DNA of 64,000 nucleotides from Atrichornis clamosus (lineage: Eukaryota; Chordata; Aves; Passeriformes; Menuridae), in contig WBMZ01010838.1 in NCBI GenBank assembly GCA_013400975.1, forward strand, positions 107,001 to 171,000, written 5' to 3'. The position numbers were made by a program, and so were the translations under genes. The notes under the pieces are model-generated. The model was not told where the DNA came from. It saw nothing but the letters and a program-made list of their open reading frames with translations, and searched no databases. Positions 24,840 to 36,800 of this stretch are shown in pieces. Numbering within the stretch: position 1 is the first letter of the stretch; each line of letters begins with the position of its first letter.

Positions 24840-25560
24840 ACGTCGTGTTTAGTGGCCCCCAGAGCGGTACCCATGCACAGCCCTGTGAGCGCTGTGTGTC
24901 TCCCCTGTGCCGTGTAGGGCTGCAGGGCTGGGAAGGGTGACCAGTCCTCCTGGGAGCCCAGTGCTGGAAGCCCAGCACGGCTCACAGCCCCTCTGCAGGG
25001 GCCTCTCTGTTCCCACACAGCGCGGGTCACGCTGGGCTGCTCGCGGTCCCTTCCAGCTCATCTTTCCGAGCATAAAAGGTGGGAGTTCCCACCTTTTGTG
25101 CCTCACCTCAGTCCTGTTGGGATCACAGGGAGCGGTGCTCCGTGTTCAGGCACGTGAATTGCTGGAGTGCCCTGAAGCCAGGCCGGAGGGACGCGGATGT
25201 GCCCTGGGACCCTGCCCTCTATGAACTCAGGCTGTAATCTGTGTTTGCATCAGTCGGGAAGTGTCCTGCAGTCAAGTGGGCTCGTGTTGTAGTCCTGATG
25301 CAGCAGCTGCTCTTGGAGTGGTTATTAGTGCCCTGTGGTTGTCCCCAGTGCCACACACAAAGCCTCTGTGGCTTGAAGCCTTTAGCGAGGGACAGCGCAG
25401 CGCCTGAACCGCTGTAGCCCACGTCAGACAGGCTGCGCCTCCGCGGGCCAGAGGAGCTGCGCTGCCTGCTCTGCGACCTGCGATCTCACTCGCAGCAGTC
25501 TGTGCTCACACTGCTTCTTGGCTCTAATTAATGCACGTTGCTTCAGTGCGTAGCAATGCC
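24840..25560. other. Isolated GC- and CpG-rich block
   Basis: About 720 bp of clearly GC-rich DNA with roughly 34 CpG dinucleotides by hand count, set in AT-rich, CpG-poor surroundings. CpGs cluster at 24841-24900, 25021-25075, 25141-25195 and 25381-25500. My rough observed/expected ratio is about 0.5, below the usual 0.6 cut-off for a CpG island. Overlapping 85-105 codon frames on both strands are by-products of GC-rich DNA with few stops; none is recognisable. It could be a decayed CpG island or promoter of an unannotated non-coding transcript, an LTR fragment, or a mutational patch. A perfect inverted repeat lies inside it. Confidence 0.6.
25074..25097. repeat. Perfect inverted repeat, 11-bp arms, 2-nt spacer
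   Basis: AAAAGGTGGGA and TCCCACCTTTT are exact reverse complements separated by GT. It could form a short hairpin or a symmetric protein-binding site; each arm carries GGTGGGA, similar to KLF/SP or ZEB-type GGTG words. It sits within the GC-rich block just after ATAAAA. Function unknown. Confidence 0.9.
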
Positions 25561-27829
25561 TGTCTAAACAATTGCCTACATTTAGTCTGAAACGGGCATT
25601 AATATGCCAGTGTTTAATATTTAGATAAAATTAATGATTTCTCAATATTTCCATTCATAATTTTTGCAACTTAAATCTAAGTTCTCTCTGCAATTTTATA
25701 TTCAGAGGGAAAAAATTGTTTGTTGGCTAAAGGCATATATTCTATCACCTTCAGATGTTTTACATAACCCTTGATGAAGAAAGTACCTTAATTTTAAAAA
25801 CTCGCATTTAGCTAATTTCCTACCTTCTTTGCTTCAACATATTTACATTCTATAAATTATATTGGTGTTAAATTCACACTGTGCTTAAGGTGTTTCTTAT
25901 ATGAGAATCTATAGATAAGCTTTAAGATGTTAAAGCCAATAATCATTAGCGGTGCTTTTCTTTCTAAAGAAATATAAAAGATATGATCAGTGAATAGACT
26001 CCTATAGTATTAAAACTGAGGAATTTGCCCAGATCCCTTAAAAATCATACATTCCACTCACAGGCCTATGTAAGTGGGGAGATACTCATAGCATATTTAT
26101 CTTCATTTTAGATGCAAGTGGTTTAAGTGTGGTGCTCTGGTTTAGACTCCAGAGCAAATAGGTCACCTATGATTTTATCATTTCCAGGAATATAATGCCA
26201 AGCAGTGCCTTTCTCAAGCCATGTGGGTAAAGGGTTCACTCTGTCCCCAGTGGTCCTCTGCTTGAATGCTTTTCCCAAGCTCCAGATCAATCTTTAACTC
26301 CTCACTTTTAAATTAAGGTGAAACACCACAGAGAAGAAAGGCAACATAAACACTTCCAAAATCCAAGCAAATAGGTTTTCTCTCTCTTCCCTCTCCTAAG
26401 CAAGACACTTAAAATGATGAAGCCCATGAAGTCTTCTCTGTGCTAGACCAGGTATTTCCAAATGTTACGAACCAGTCTCAGCAGAATGTATATTTTTTCC
26501 AAGAAATCTTCTAATGGTGTTACTGAGTCTTCCACTCAGTACCAGAAACATTTTGCTGTGGGTCTGAGAAGTCTGTCGCCATAGAAAGCTTAAAAAAATC
26601 AGTACCATAGCAGAAGGATATTCCTTTTATAGGTACCCTGCCCTGCTCTTTGCATGGTGTCTTGCACAAGTAAGTTCTCTGTATCTGAGCTGGGCTTCCT
26701 CTGTACCTCAATCAATTCAGCTCTACAGAGCTTCTATTATTCTGCTCTTCTGGCAGCAGAGATGGATGGTAACTTTATATTTAGAAGGTAAAAAGTGGAA
26801 AGAGTTTGACTTTTAGGGGGACTTAGATTTATGTATGTCTTCAGCATATTTGAAACTGCTGTTAAAATATCTACCAATGTATTCATGAAACATCAAAGCT
26901 GAAGGAATACAGTTTAAGCAAATGCCCTCTCCCTGGTTAATGATTAACACTGTGAGAACTCAGCTTGGCATTTACTGTATCATGGCACAAGTAAATTGAA
27001 CTCCAAGCAAGTCATTATCTATTTTATTTTCTTTTTAAGTATGCTGTGCCAAATTATTAACTTTTGTGGTGGAAGGGTAGGAAAAACGTGGATCAGGCAG
27101 TACCCATGGAATCTTGGGAGACTCCTTTGTTCAGACCCTGTGCAGTATATAAAGCACATAATATTTATAGAAGAAGGCTGTCTTTTTCCGATGCAATATC
27201 TAAATAATTAAATACATTTTAAAAAAATCTACATCTCTGTCTTCATTATTGTATTAAAAAATTAATCCTTGCATTCACTATCATCGTCTTGGTAAACTGC
27301 ACCTTCTGTTCTCTGCATGTTTCCATGGACAAATCAATCCTTCTGTTTTCCTGCCAGATTTTGGTATGATAACAAACATGCCAGAACTGTGGCTATTACC
27401 AAATCAAAATTTTAAACCTTCTTGATTCTGTAGAAAGGGGATTTCACTTCACTAGAAAAGGAATTATTTTTCTTGAAATGTAAATATTACCTTTCAGGAA
27501 AGGTACTACCTGGAAAATTCTGTCTGAAATGTGAATGCTTCAGAAAATTACAAATACCTAAAATTTTGAGAATTTAGATTAGAAGAAAAATACTTGGGCA
27601 ATATTAACCATCCCATTGTTAAACCTGCAACTAGACCTCCCTGTCTGCAAAGACTTTAAGATTCTAATTCCATTTTCCAATTCCCATTTTTTTTCATGGG
27701 AAGCTAGCACTGTTTAAAGGCTAAAAGGTATTTCACCTAATTTTCCTTGTATCTCCAGATAGTACATGGTCAAGTTATTTAGATACAAATAAGCCTTGAG
27801 AATATCATCAAATCCATTCTAATTTCATT
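25561..27829. other. Non-coding AT-rich sequence, no gene recognised
   Basis: Composition returns to AT-rich immediately after the GC-rich block. Open frames are short and unrecognisable. A few words near 26030-26110 faintly recall old repeats, but not well enough to annotate. Confidence 0.55.
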
Positions 27830-28020
27830 CATGCCTTGGAGATAATAATTTAAAGAGCTAGTCACTGCTTGCAATTAAGCATGGAGAAAATAGATCCGTC
27901 CCATAATTTATGTCTGCAAAGGTTGGGCTGGATTTGTAATTAATGTTTGCTCCTTTTAATGAAATACTCCAAAGGTCTGCACTTCTGTCATTCATGGAGG
28001 TAATTTTTCAATTGATTAGT
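27830..28020. promoter_or_regulatory. Possible conserved non-coding element (unproven)
   Basis: Homeodomain-type cores cluster here: GCAATTAAGC near 27871, TAATTAAT (27937-27944), CTTTTAATGAAATA near 27954 and CAATTGATTAG (28009-28019). There is no repeat or coding frame. Clusters like this are common in developmental enhancers, but also arise by chance in AT-rich DNA. Confidence 0.2.
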
Positions 28021-29154
28021 AAAATAATACTTGAAAAGTAAATGCACCTGCTTTAGCACAGAAATGTCTTAGTCAAGTAGAGACAATGATTGGAGTGCTA
28101 AAAAAATATCATTTCAATACAGTAGAGACTGGAGTTTTACTCCTCCAGAATTCAGAACTCCCACTAAAGAGAAAAAAAAGAAAAGGTAATTAAACCTCCA
28201 ACAACTTCTTCAGCATGCTTTCATCCAGCTTAATTCCTGAGTGGTTTTCAGCATAGCTAAATACTTTTAGGAACACACGCTTGAACTGTGCATTTGTACA
28301 AGTGAAATATGTCTGGAAAGCATATGTTATAGAAAGACATAATTTTTATATTTGTGTACCTTAGTATTTTTGGAGGGCATGATCAAATCATTTAATATTG
28401 GAGATTTGTTTCCATTTTGGATAAACCCTTAAAATTTGACAACTCATTTGGATTCTATTCTTATTTCCTTTTTAGAATCAGACTTGTTCGAGCCTGCAAA
28501 ATGGCAAGACTTGAGAGTTAGTTTCCTGTAACTGCTGGTTTAAAATGGCTTGTACTGTCCTTTCCACTAAACATCCACTATCAAAGCAAACTAAATAAAA
28601 TAACGAGCCATCTCTACCTGTTTTCGGGGAATTAATAAGGATTTGCTTTGAATTAATTATTCCAAAACGAGTGTTCGATGACTTCTCCTGCTTTGTTTAT
28701 TCAGTCATTTTGACACAAAATCCTACTCTTCCCATGCTCCAGAGACCTCACATTTTGTAGGAATGGGCGTTATGGGAATTGACTCCAAGTTGACCAGGCA
28801 GGACGCAGAGTAGAAGCCACACTCTATGCCAGATTTCTTGAGGGCCACAAACGTGGTGATCCGAGAGGTTTTGAACCTTGTGTGGTCTGGGACAAGGATT
28901 TTGCTTTCAGAGAAAGAATCAAGAGAAGTGAATAAAGGTGGTGAAAGAGGCCCTTATCCAGCGCTCAGCCTAACGGAGCAGAGTAATGCAGACGGCCGAG
29001 CGAGGGAAGGAGTGTCATCATAATGTTTAGCTTCAGGGATAAAAGTTTATAGTTTTAATGCTACAGTTTTAAGTGTTTGAATCATCTGAAGGATCCAGCT
29101 CTTATTAAAGCATGAGCAAAGCAGCACCTAAGGACTTTTAAAATCTGCACCTTG
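28021..29154. other. Non-coding AT-rich sequence, no gene recognised
   Basis: Unique sequence. The plus-strand frame 28826-29023 (65 codons, charged) is unrecognised and lacks clear splice context. Confidence 0.5.
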
Positions 29155-29292
29155 AACTTATAACTCCCATTAAAGTCGATGGATGCTGAGTCAGACCTTA
29201 ATTCTTTTTGTATCTTAGGGATTCAAAAGGTGAAAATCCTGGCACTACTGATGTTTTGCCATTGACCTCGCAGGGTCAGGATTTCATGCTAA
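29155..29292. repeat. Ancient palindromic amniote repeat
   Basis: Two pieces are visible. At 29161-29200, AACTCCCATTAAAGTCGATG and GAGTCAGACCTTA match the recurrent sauropsid theme CTCCCATTGAAGTCAATGG. At 29230-29290, GTGAAAATCCTGGCACTACT, then TTTTGCCATTGACCTCGCAG, then GGGTCAGGATTTCATG: the ends (GAAAATCCTGGC and GTCAGGATTTC) are imperfect inverted copies, as in the old repeat of general form TGAAATCCTGGCC ... GGCCAGGATTTCA. It is highly decayed. The family is not named. Confidence 0.55.
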
Positions 29293-32200
29293 AAGCCATA
29301 AAATGGCACTGACATTTCATCATTGCTGTCTTGGATCAGATTCATAACAGTGACCCAGGAGAGAAAAATCTGCATAATCCATTACTACTGTGCATCTACC
29401 CAACACTGTCTCACCACCTTCTACCTTCTTTAAAGAGAGGGAATCATCTATAATTTTGAGCTGCCTTTATTTTAACTCAAATGAAGAAGAATGGATAAAT
29501 CATGGTATTCATTTTTAATCACTCTATTTTAACCTTCTAAGTAAATTCTTGATTATTTTCTATTTTATATTAATTTAATTGGAAAATTTTGGAAATGATG
29601 AAGTTTTGTTGGGTGGTTTTGGGGTTTTTTTCAACACATATTTTAAAAAGGCTTTGTAATAAAACTGGGAGGAAAATTTCAGATTTATAGCCCCTTGTGA
29701 ATGAAGTACTTAGGATTAGCAGTGAGAACTATGAAGAGTTTATAAAATTCCTTAATGATCCTTAACAAAATATTTAATTAAAGACAAGCTGGAAAGATAA
29801 TCTTGATTAATAAAAGGAAATCAAAGGATGAACTGATTTCCGTAATGTAAGAGTACTTGCAATAATATATGATAAATGCTACGTATTATTAGCAGTTAGA
29901 TGTAATAAACTGATAAAATATAAAATTATTCTGGTGCCTCCTATTAAATTTTCAAGATTACAAATGCAAAATATCGGCTGTACATTCTAGATCATGAAAG
30001 TAATAGATTGCAAATTCATGGATACAAATGTACTGAAAAATACAATTTAAAACTTGTGCAGGAAATAACATTATATATAACATGGTTGCTGTTTTGCAGG
30101 GTTTTGGTTCTGTAGAAGAATCTGAACCAAAACATCTTGTCAGTTAAAGTGAAAAAAAATCTGAAAGACCTTTACTGAATTCAGTGGAGTTCCTGGAATT
30201 TGCTGAAATTGCTAAGATTTCCCATTGCCATTCTCTGCGTATTTCTCTAAAAACACAGAGACAAACCAATGAAAATCATGTTTACAGAAACAGAGAATCA
30301 CTGAAAAATATTCTCATCCTATTAAAGAAGAAATTAAGCTTAGCAAAGATTTAGTAAAATCTAATTGCATGAGGCTTTGCCTCAGATTTGTAAGGTCACT
30401 GCTGTGGCAATTTCTTGGCAATTTCTCACTAAGAAAAACAGGAAATTTGTCATCTCTGTCCTTTCTGCCAGCTCCTATTGTTCTACATTGCAACTGTTAC
30501 ATATTTTAACGTTGCAAACAGAATTATTTTATCCATCACATAATAATGAGCTATGTCATGGACTCTTAATATCTTTTTTGGCCATATGCTGCATATTTTC
30601 CTTTTGTACTGCACACAACTGACAAAGAAGAATATTGAAAGCACATATATAAACTTGTTAGCTAGGATCTCACAATAACTACACGATCAGAAGAAAAATC
30701 ATGCTTTTGGTAAAGCCCATCTAGGACAAATTGTACAGGAATTTTCTCCCAGCTGATGCTTGCTATACACTGGGCCAGCTGGAGCCAAGGCAATACTGTG
30801 GAAGCAGATCTGAAACCCAGGAAAAGATCTGTGAAAACATGAACATGTATGAGAAACTATCCAGCAGTGGAGGCAACCACAGCAGAGTTAAAGCAGTGCT
30901 GTCAAGTAATGAGCAGTAATAGGTGACTGCCTGCTCTAAGTTGCCCTGTAAAGAATCTGCTACCTGCTGCTGGTTACAGGATTAATTCTGAAACATGTAA
31001 CTTAGCAAAGGAGCAAGACTTCAGACTGCTCAGTTTTCAGCAGCAAACAAATTGTTGGCAAATGCTTTGGCATTGGTTGTTGCATTACTTTGTGGCAGTT
31101 CCTGTGTCCAGTGCTTTCAAATATAATTCTGATTTTTCCTTTTGGCAAGTTTAGGCCCCCATTAGCTTGGGGTTTATGACTTTTATCCTAGTGATAGACT
31201 AGCTACCCTTCTGGAATCAACAAGTCTGATGTATTTAAATACAGACCTCGCTTGAACTGGAGTTGATCTGCTTGTTAGAGCAGCAGATGTTTACATTTGG
31301 AAATGAAAAAAAGCCTGCTTGTGAGTTTTGTTCAGACTTTGTTTTTCCTTCATTAAAACTTCTCTTTTAAATAACTGCAGGTCTTGAGACATTAGGGGTA
31401 CTCGTATTCCTTAACTTTGTTTCTCTGACCTCTTTCTGAAGGAGTCTGTGGAGACTAATTTAGAAATCTCAGCTTATTCCTAGAGGAAGGTGGTGTGAAC
31501 ACTCCCGTTTGTGTCAAACTGCACTTCGAGTGCATGTTCTGACTTTACTGGAGCAGCTTGGGCTTTCCACCACGCAATGAGACCTCGGTGTCCTGTGAGT
31601 TTTATGTCATTGAACATCCAAGAGTGGTATAATGTTTCTAAGGAATGTGTATTTAAACACAGGTTAATAATAAGATTTTAACTGTTTGCTTTCCTGTTAA
31701 CGTTAATGAAAACATATTCTTACATTGAGCCTTTGAAAATTAATTTCCTGGATTTCTCTAGGGAAATAAGGATTGTGTATCATGCATAGTTTTTCTTTGT
31801 ATTATTTATGAACATAGGGGTATAATCTAGTAGCCATTCCCTTCGTACACAAATTTTTAAGCTCTTTAAGTCATTTTAGTTGCATTGAAATTTGAGACGA
31901 GAATGAAGTCCTCTTCCTCTTTATTGGGAGTTTTCCTTACAATGTGAAACATGTTTACTTCCAGAACACCATGTAAATTTTTCTTAAAGAGGTGCTTTGC
32001 AAATAAGCTATTATGGTACTAAAGAAAACATTGATTAGTTTTAAATGGCAGTAACAATTCAAGTGTATGTAAAGACAAGTACATTTTCTTTTGAGGTTAA
32101 GCCTCTGAATTTAATAATTGAAGGAAAAAATACAATAAGGCGCAATAGAAGAGGCTTCTGTGAAGTGCACTATGCAATTATGACTGCCATAACTACAATT

Positions 32201-35200
32201 GCCTTACCAGATCGTAGTATGTTTTCCACTTAGAGTGTTTTTAAAAACGAAGCAACTTGTATTACTTTTTTATTTGGAAATATCTATTATTTGGAAAAGG
32301 TTGTATGCCCTGTGATGATCCTGTTGATTCAGAAAACCACTCAGTTGGTTCAGGAAATCCAAAAATTCAAGACACCATTGCAATGAACACAGTATCCAGC
32401 TGAAGCAATCTATTTCCTTTAGCTTTGTCAAAGTTGCTTTCACATGTGAAAACTGTTTTTAGGAGATACCTGTCCCAGTTCCCTCAATTTTACATTTTGT
32501 TTGACATACACAAGACTAGAATTGTTAGAAGACAAATTTTGGCTGTGCAGTTTAACTTGGTGAATTGCATAAGTCATTAACAGTCTAGATCAGAGCCTGA
32601 CTGTACAATCCACAGAACCTGAGTGCTGGAAAGGTCCCGTGTGATGGCTGTGCTTACACCGTCAGATGTTTTGCAAAAGGAAACACTATAACCTCTTCTC
32701 CATCACAAAATAGGCCAAGAAGTAGGGCTACAATTATAGTAGCGAAGATTCAGATTAGACTGAAAAAAATGTAGGGATATTAACCAAGAAGTTGTAGTGA
32801 ATTAGGCTCAAAATTATAATGAGGAAAGGTGGTGGGAAGGTGCTTGGCTGAGGAAACAGTTTGAGTGTAAGTGGAAAACACAGTCTGATCCATAGTTCAG
32901 GGAGTTTGATGTAGTTCCAGTAGGAAGAACATTTTAATTGTGATTAAGGTTCCCTCATATGAAAATGTCATGGTTTAAGTATAAAAGTAAAGAGTTAAGA
33001 ATAAATTTCTACAAAGATTTCCAAGAGCTCCTTGTTACTTATTAAAAACGTGTGGTGTAGGTTAGGAAAGAGCGATACAGTTTGATACAACTGTTTAGTT
33101 AATGTGCATCTTGGTTGCTCAAATCATAGCTGTAACTCCTCTCTGTGTTGCCGTTCTTTGTATTTCATCTCATGTTTTCTAAAGTCACTCAATCTGTTTT
33201 CCATGGATGCTGGGATGTGCACACAGCCATGTACACACTCATTTGCAGTGATTTCTGATCTAGCATCGTTTTGTAAAGACCTCTAGCTCAATAGCATTAA
33301 AGATGATAAATGAATATATAAATCTAAGGGGAAAGTACTAAAGTTAATAGTGAGGAGTTTTTTTGCACAAAATAGCCATGGTTTCCAACATCTTACAAAG
33401 AGCTCCCTTCTCAGCTTAATGTGTGCTGATAAAGATCCGTTCTATACAACAATTTCCTCTCATCTCACCACCCCATATCTGCAGTTTTTCCTCATGTCTA
33501 TTCCTTTTAAAATCCAATTTTCTAGTTATACTAGTATTTATTAAAAGCTTGACTGTAAGGTCTTTGTTTACCCAAAGATCTATTTTTATCATAACTGTTT
33601 ATAATGATTAAACCTCAACAACTTAAACACTTTACACAAAATAATGTATTTTCAATAAATTGAAATATTAACCAATCATATGTAATGGTTCAGTTCTAGC
33701 AAATGGATTGCTAGAAATCCTTAGGGTTTCATATAAATTGAAAACTGTATTGACTGACCAGGCTGCACTCGAATTGCATTGCATTTGGATCAAAAAGCAT
33801 AGGAAAAGTTCTCATTATAGTTCCCTGACATTAATTTGAGCATTTTTATATGTGTGTCCTATTAAGTACTTTAAGTGCTTTTTGATAATTGTGCTTTGTA
33901 GTTTTTACAGCACTTCAGCCTATTCCCAGTTCAATTTCCTCTTTTATCCGATGTTTGAAATATTGATTTCTGACAGATAAAAGCAAACCTTATAATCTCA
34001 GCAGCATGCAATAAGTGAGTAAGACGGGGCTACAGAATGCATCAGGGAATGGTCATATTTGAAACCGTCTTTGTTTTATTACATTTCGTCAACAGAATTT
34101 ACTTACCGCTTGCTGATATTTATGTAAAAGCAGGGCTCCTGATAGTCCAGTGATATTACCAGTTCCTGGTATACTTTTGCATTTAGTAAGATAAAAGAAG
34201 AAACTCCCTTGGTGGTTGATGATTGCAGCTGCTTAAACTGCTGTCAACTGGCTTGAAGTAACTGTGATTTATCTTCCTCAGATTGTGCAGCGTTGTGTCC
34301 GCGAACTTCCAGAGTTTGCATTAAAAAGTGACAGAACATCAGAGTGCCAGAAGCTTCTCATATCGTGGCCCTGAAGGTAAAAGCAAAAGAAACTATCTTG
34401 CTCTGTGTTTGGGAACACTGTCCAAACCCTCTGCAAAGCTCTTGTGACATGAAAAAGATCTTAAAGAAATGGGTTGGGATTTTGAACATGGACTTAATAC
34501 AATTAAGAGGCGTTAAGGAGTAGCTTTAGTGTTTTGTCTTGCATGCTTTCAGGATGTTTCTTCTGCAATTTCTGAAAATGAGAAAGAAGAATTCAATCCA
34601 ATCCAATTTCTAGTTGAATAGCTAATACTATGTTAGGGGTTCAGTTTGCCTTTATTTCCTTGTCATTATGCATTGTAATCCAGTTTCTCACAAGCAACAT
34701 TGCCTTAAACAACTCTACTCAGCTCCACTAGAACCCACAATGAAAGAGCAGAATATACAGGGAATTAGATGCTTCATTTCTGGCAGTATTTTCTCTGAAG
34801 TCGTGAAAATTCAGAATACTGTTCTAGAAGGTGAGAAGAGCTCCTCAGGTTACACAGTAGCTTTGTCAGTCAGTAGTAAACCCTATCAAAGGGAGAATGG
34901 AAGAGTCTCCATCCTGAGCACCAGGTTAGGAGGAAGCTGAGTCTCTTTCTCTTGAGGCATATATTTTTAATCGGGATTGATGTACCTGACAACACAAACA
35001 GATGAAATAAAGGAAGGAGAATATGATTTTTAGTAATTTAGACATTTCTAAGATGAACACTGAGACTTTATTCAACCTCAAATTTGCAATAGCTAATTCA
35101 GGTACATTTTTTTTGCTCAATCCTGGAAACACTTAAAGTTGTTATCTTGCATCTAGACCTTCACACACTTGGGTATAGAAAAGTTTTCATACAAAGGACA

Positions 35201-35852
35201 TTTTAAAATGCTATTTTAGTGAATTTTGATTATTATGGAACTCTGCCAGTCACTTAGCAGAAGTTTGCTCTCCGATCAATTCAAGTTTTCATTACTAAGC
35301 AATTAGTGTTTAAAGTTTTAAGTGACAAGCACTTAACAGAATTCTGGGAATACTGGGTTGGTGGTAGCAAAGCCTGGCAGGGTTCTGAAGAATGACAAGC
35401 TTAGAAAAGTGATTTGATTAAGGCTGTCATGGACAAAAGTGCTTCTGAGGCTCTTGATCAGAGTTTATAAATAAAGGCTGGTGGAGCAGAGCTTGCTTGG
35501 TAGCAGAATGTTCTAGAAAGGGTGTCTTTAGGGAAGAGAAAACAGTGGAATAATTAGGAAGGTTTGTTAGCCTAGGACTTGGGTTTAATGTGGTCAGAGG
35601 CAGAGGTCTAAACACAAGGAGCATGGTGCATGGCCCAGTCAGTCCTTGCTCCATCCAGATGCTGACATCAAGGTATGCCATGACATTTACATGCCAACAG
35701 GTAAGCACAGGCAGAACATGCTGTTGCTGAGAGAAAATGAGGGCTGATGGGAGTTAAGCTTTGCAGGAAGGTTTGTTCAGTGGTGATTTGACAGTTGGGA
35801 AGCTTGAACCAGCAGAATCGCAGAAATGAAATAATTAAAGATGACAGAGAGA
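29293..35852. other. Long non-coding AT-rich stretch, no gene recognised
   Basis: More than 6 kb of unique sequence without a supported gene. A 14-bp palindrome, TGTATTTAAATACA, lies at 31230-31243, flanked by GTCT/GAC. The word pair AAGATAATC and TTGATTAAT near 29795-29812 is homeodomain/GATA-like. The plus-strand frame 34668-34940 (90 codons) has ordinary-looking composition but no recognisable relative. Around 32607-32650 there is a vague resemblance to an inverted CR1 end, not annotated. Confidence 0.55.
30101..30133. repeat. Inverted repeat, 10-bp arms, 13-nt loop
   Basis: GTTTTGGTTC and GAACCAAAAC are exact reverse complements. The stem is too short for a microRNA precursor, and one such hairpin is expected by chance in this amount of sequence. 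Confidence 0.8.
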
Positions 35853-35878
35853 CTGAAATATATTGGCTGAAATATATT
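35853..35878. repeat. Short direct repeat CTGAAATATATT, period 14
   Basis: Two exact 12-bp copies are separated by GG, giving a 14-bp period. Probably a slippage product; no function inferred. Confidence 0.8.
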
Positions 35879-36499
35879 TAATTACAATGCTATGTCATTG
35901 AATATTCAAATGAAAAGCTATAAGCCCCAAATACAGCAGAAAAATCTCTCTTTCTGTTTTGAAATATTCTGGCTGTGCTGAACCCAACTTTCTGTGTCTC
36001 AACAGACCAAGACAGAAGTGTGAACATGTGCAGGTTACATTCCTATACGTTCCACATCTGCAGGGAAAGCATCAACACAAGGACTCTACAGTGGGTGATA
36101 TAACTGTGGACAATCTCCATTAGAATTTCAAAGGAGATATTTAACATTTTTCATATTGGATAGGCCAGCTGTGATGTCTATTTCCATGTACACAATATAA
36201 GAAAATGAAGACATTCTAATGACAGTAAATACTATTTATAGTAAGTTTACCTTCTCTGATGATTTCTACTTACTCTAGAAAAATAACTTTAAAATTTACC
36301 TGAGATTTTTTGGAACATCTCTTTCAATACAACTCAATATTTTTTATAGGACTAAGCATCTGGAACTCCAGTAGGATGTTTGAGGAAACAGTGCTCTATG
36401 TGTATGTTTGCAGGTATTAATATTTCTTCGCAAAATTGAGGCAAAATGATAATATTAAAATATGTTTATATGATTAAAATAGCAACTCATCTACTTCAC
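35879..36499. other. Non-coding AT-rich sequence, no gene recognised
   Basis: Unique AT-rich sequence running up to a GC-richer patch. Nothing recognised. Confidence 0.55.
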
Positions 36500-36800
36500 A
36501 AAAAGCGTGTCGATTGAGTTTGCTTTTTACCTCAGCCTTTCCAGCTCCCTGTTCCTCTTTATTGCCTTTGAAGTGTGCAGCTGTTGTGTGACGAACCAGG
36601 CTGGCAGTGCCTGCAGTGCCCCTCTTGTGGCAGCTGCTGAGGCTCTGCGCTCGCCAGGCTCCCGGGGCTCCACTCTGCTCAGCCTTTCCAGCCTGGGGAC
36701 ACACAGCCTGCAGCCCAAAATTCAGTCTTGTCACTGACTGAACACTGGACGTTCTCAGCAGCTCATGTGCTCGAGCTGATTCCTCGTTAAACGCAGTGTC
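36500..36800. other. Small GC-rich patch
   Basis: About 300 bp with elevated GC and roughly 10 CpGs (around 36506-36511, 36592, 36648-36663, 36748, 36771-36792), flanked by AT-rich DNA. Overlapping Ala/Ser/Leu- and Arg-rich frames on both strands (up to 109 codons) result from the composition and match nothing known. It could be a remnant of a regulatory element or an old insertion. Confidence 0.45.

Noticed and set aside
30150..30205. TTTACTGAATTCAGTGGAGTTC, resembling the CATTGACTTCAGTGGAG repeat core
   Set aside because: Too short and isolated; the flanking words of the old repeat are absent.
32607..32650. Possible inverted CR1 3' end (CCACAGAACCTGAGTGCTGG, then AAAGGTCCCG)
   Set aside because: Only a short, loose resemblance; the sequence beyond it does not follow CR1.
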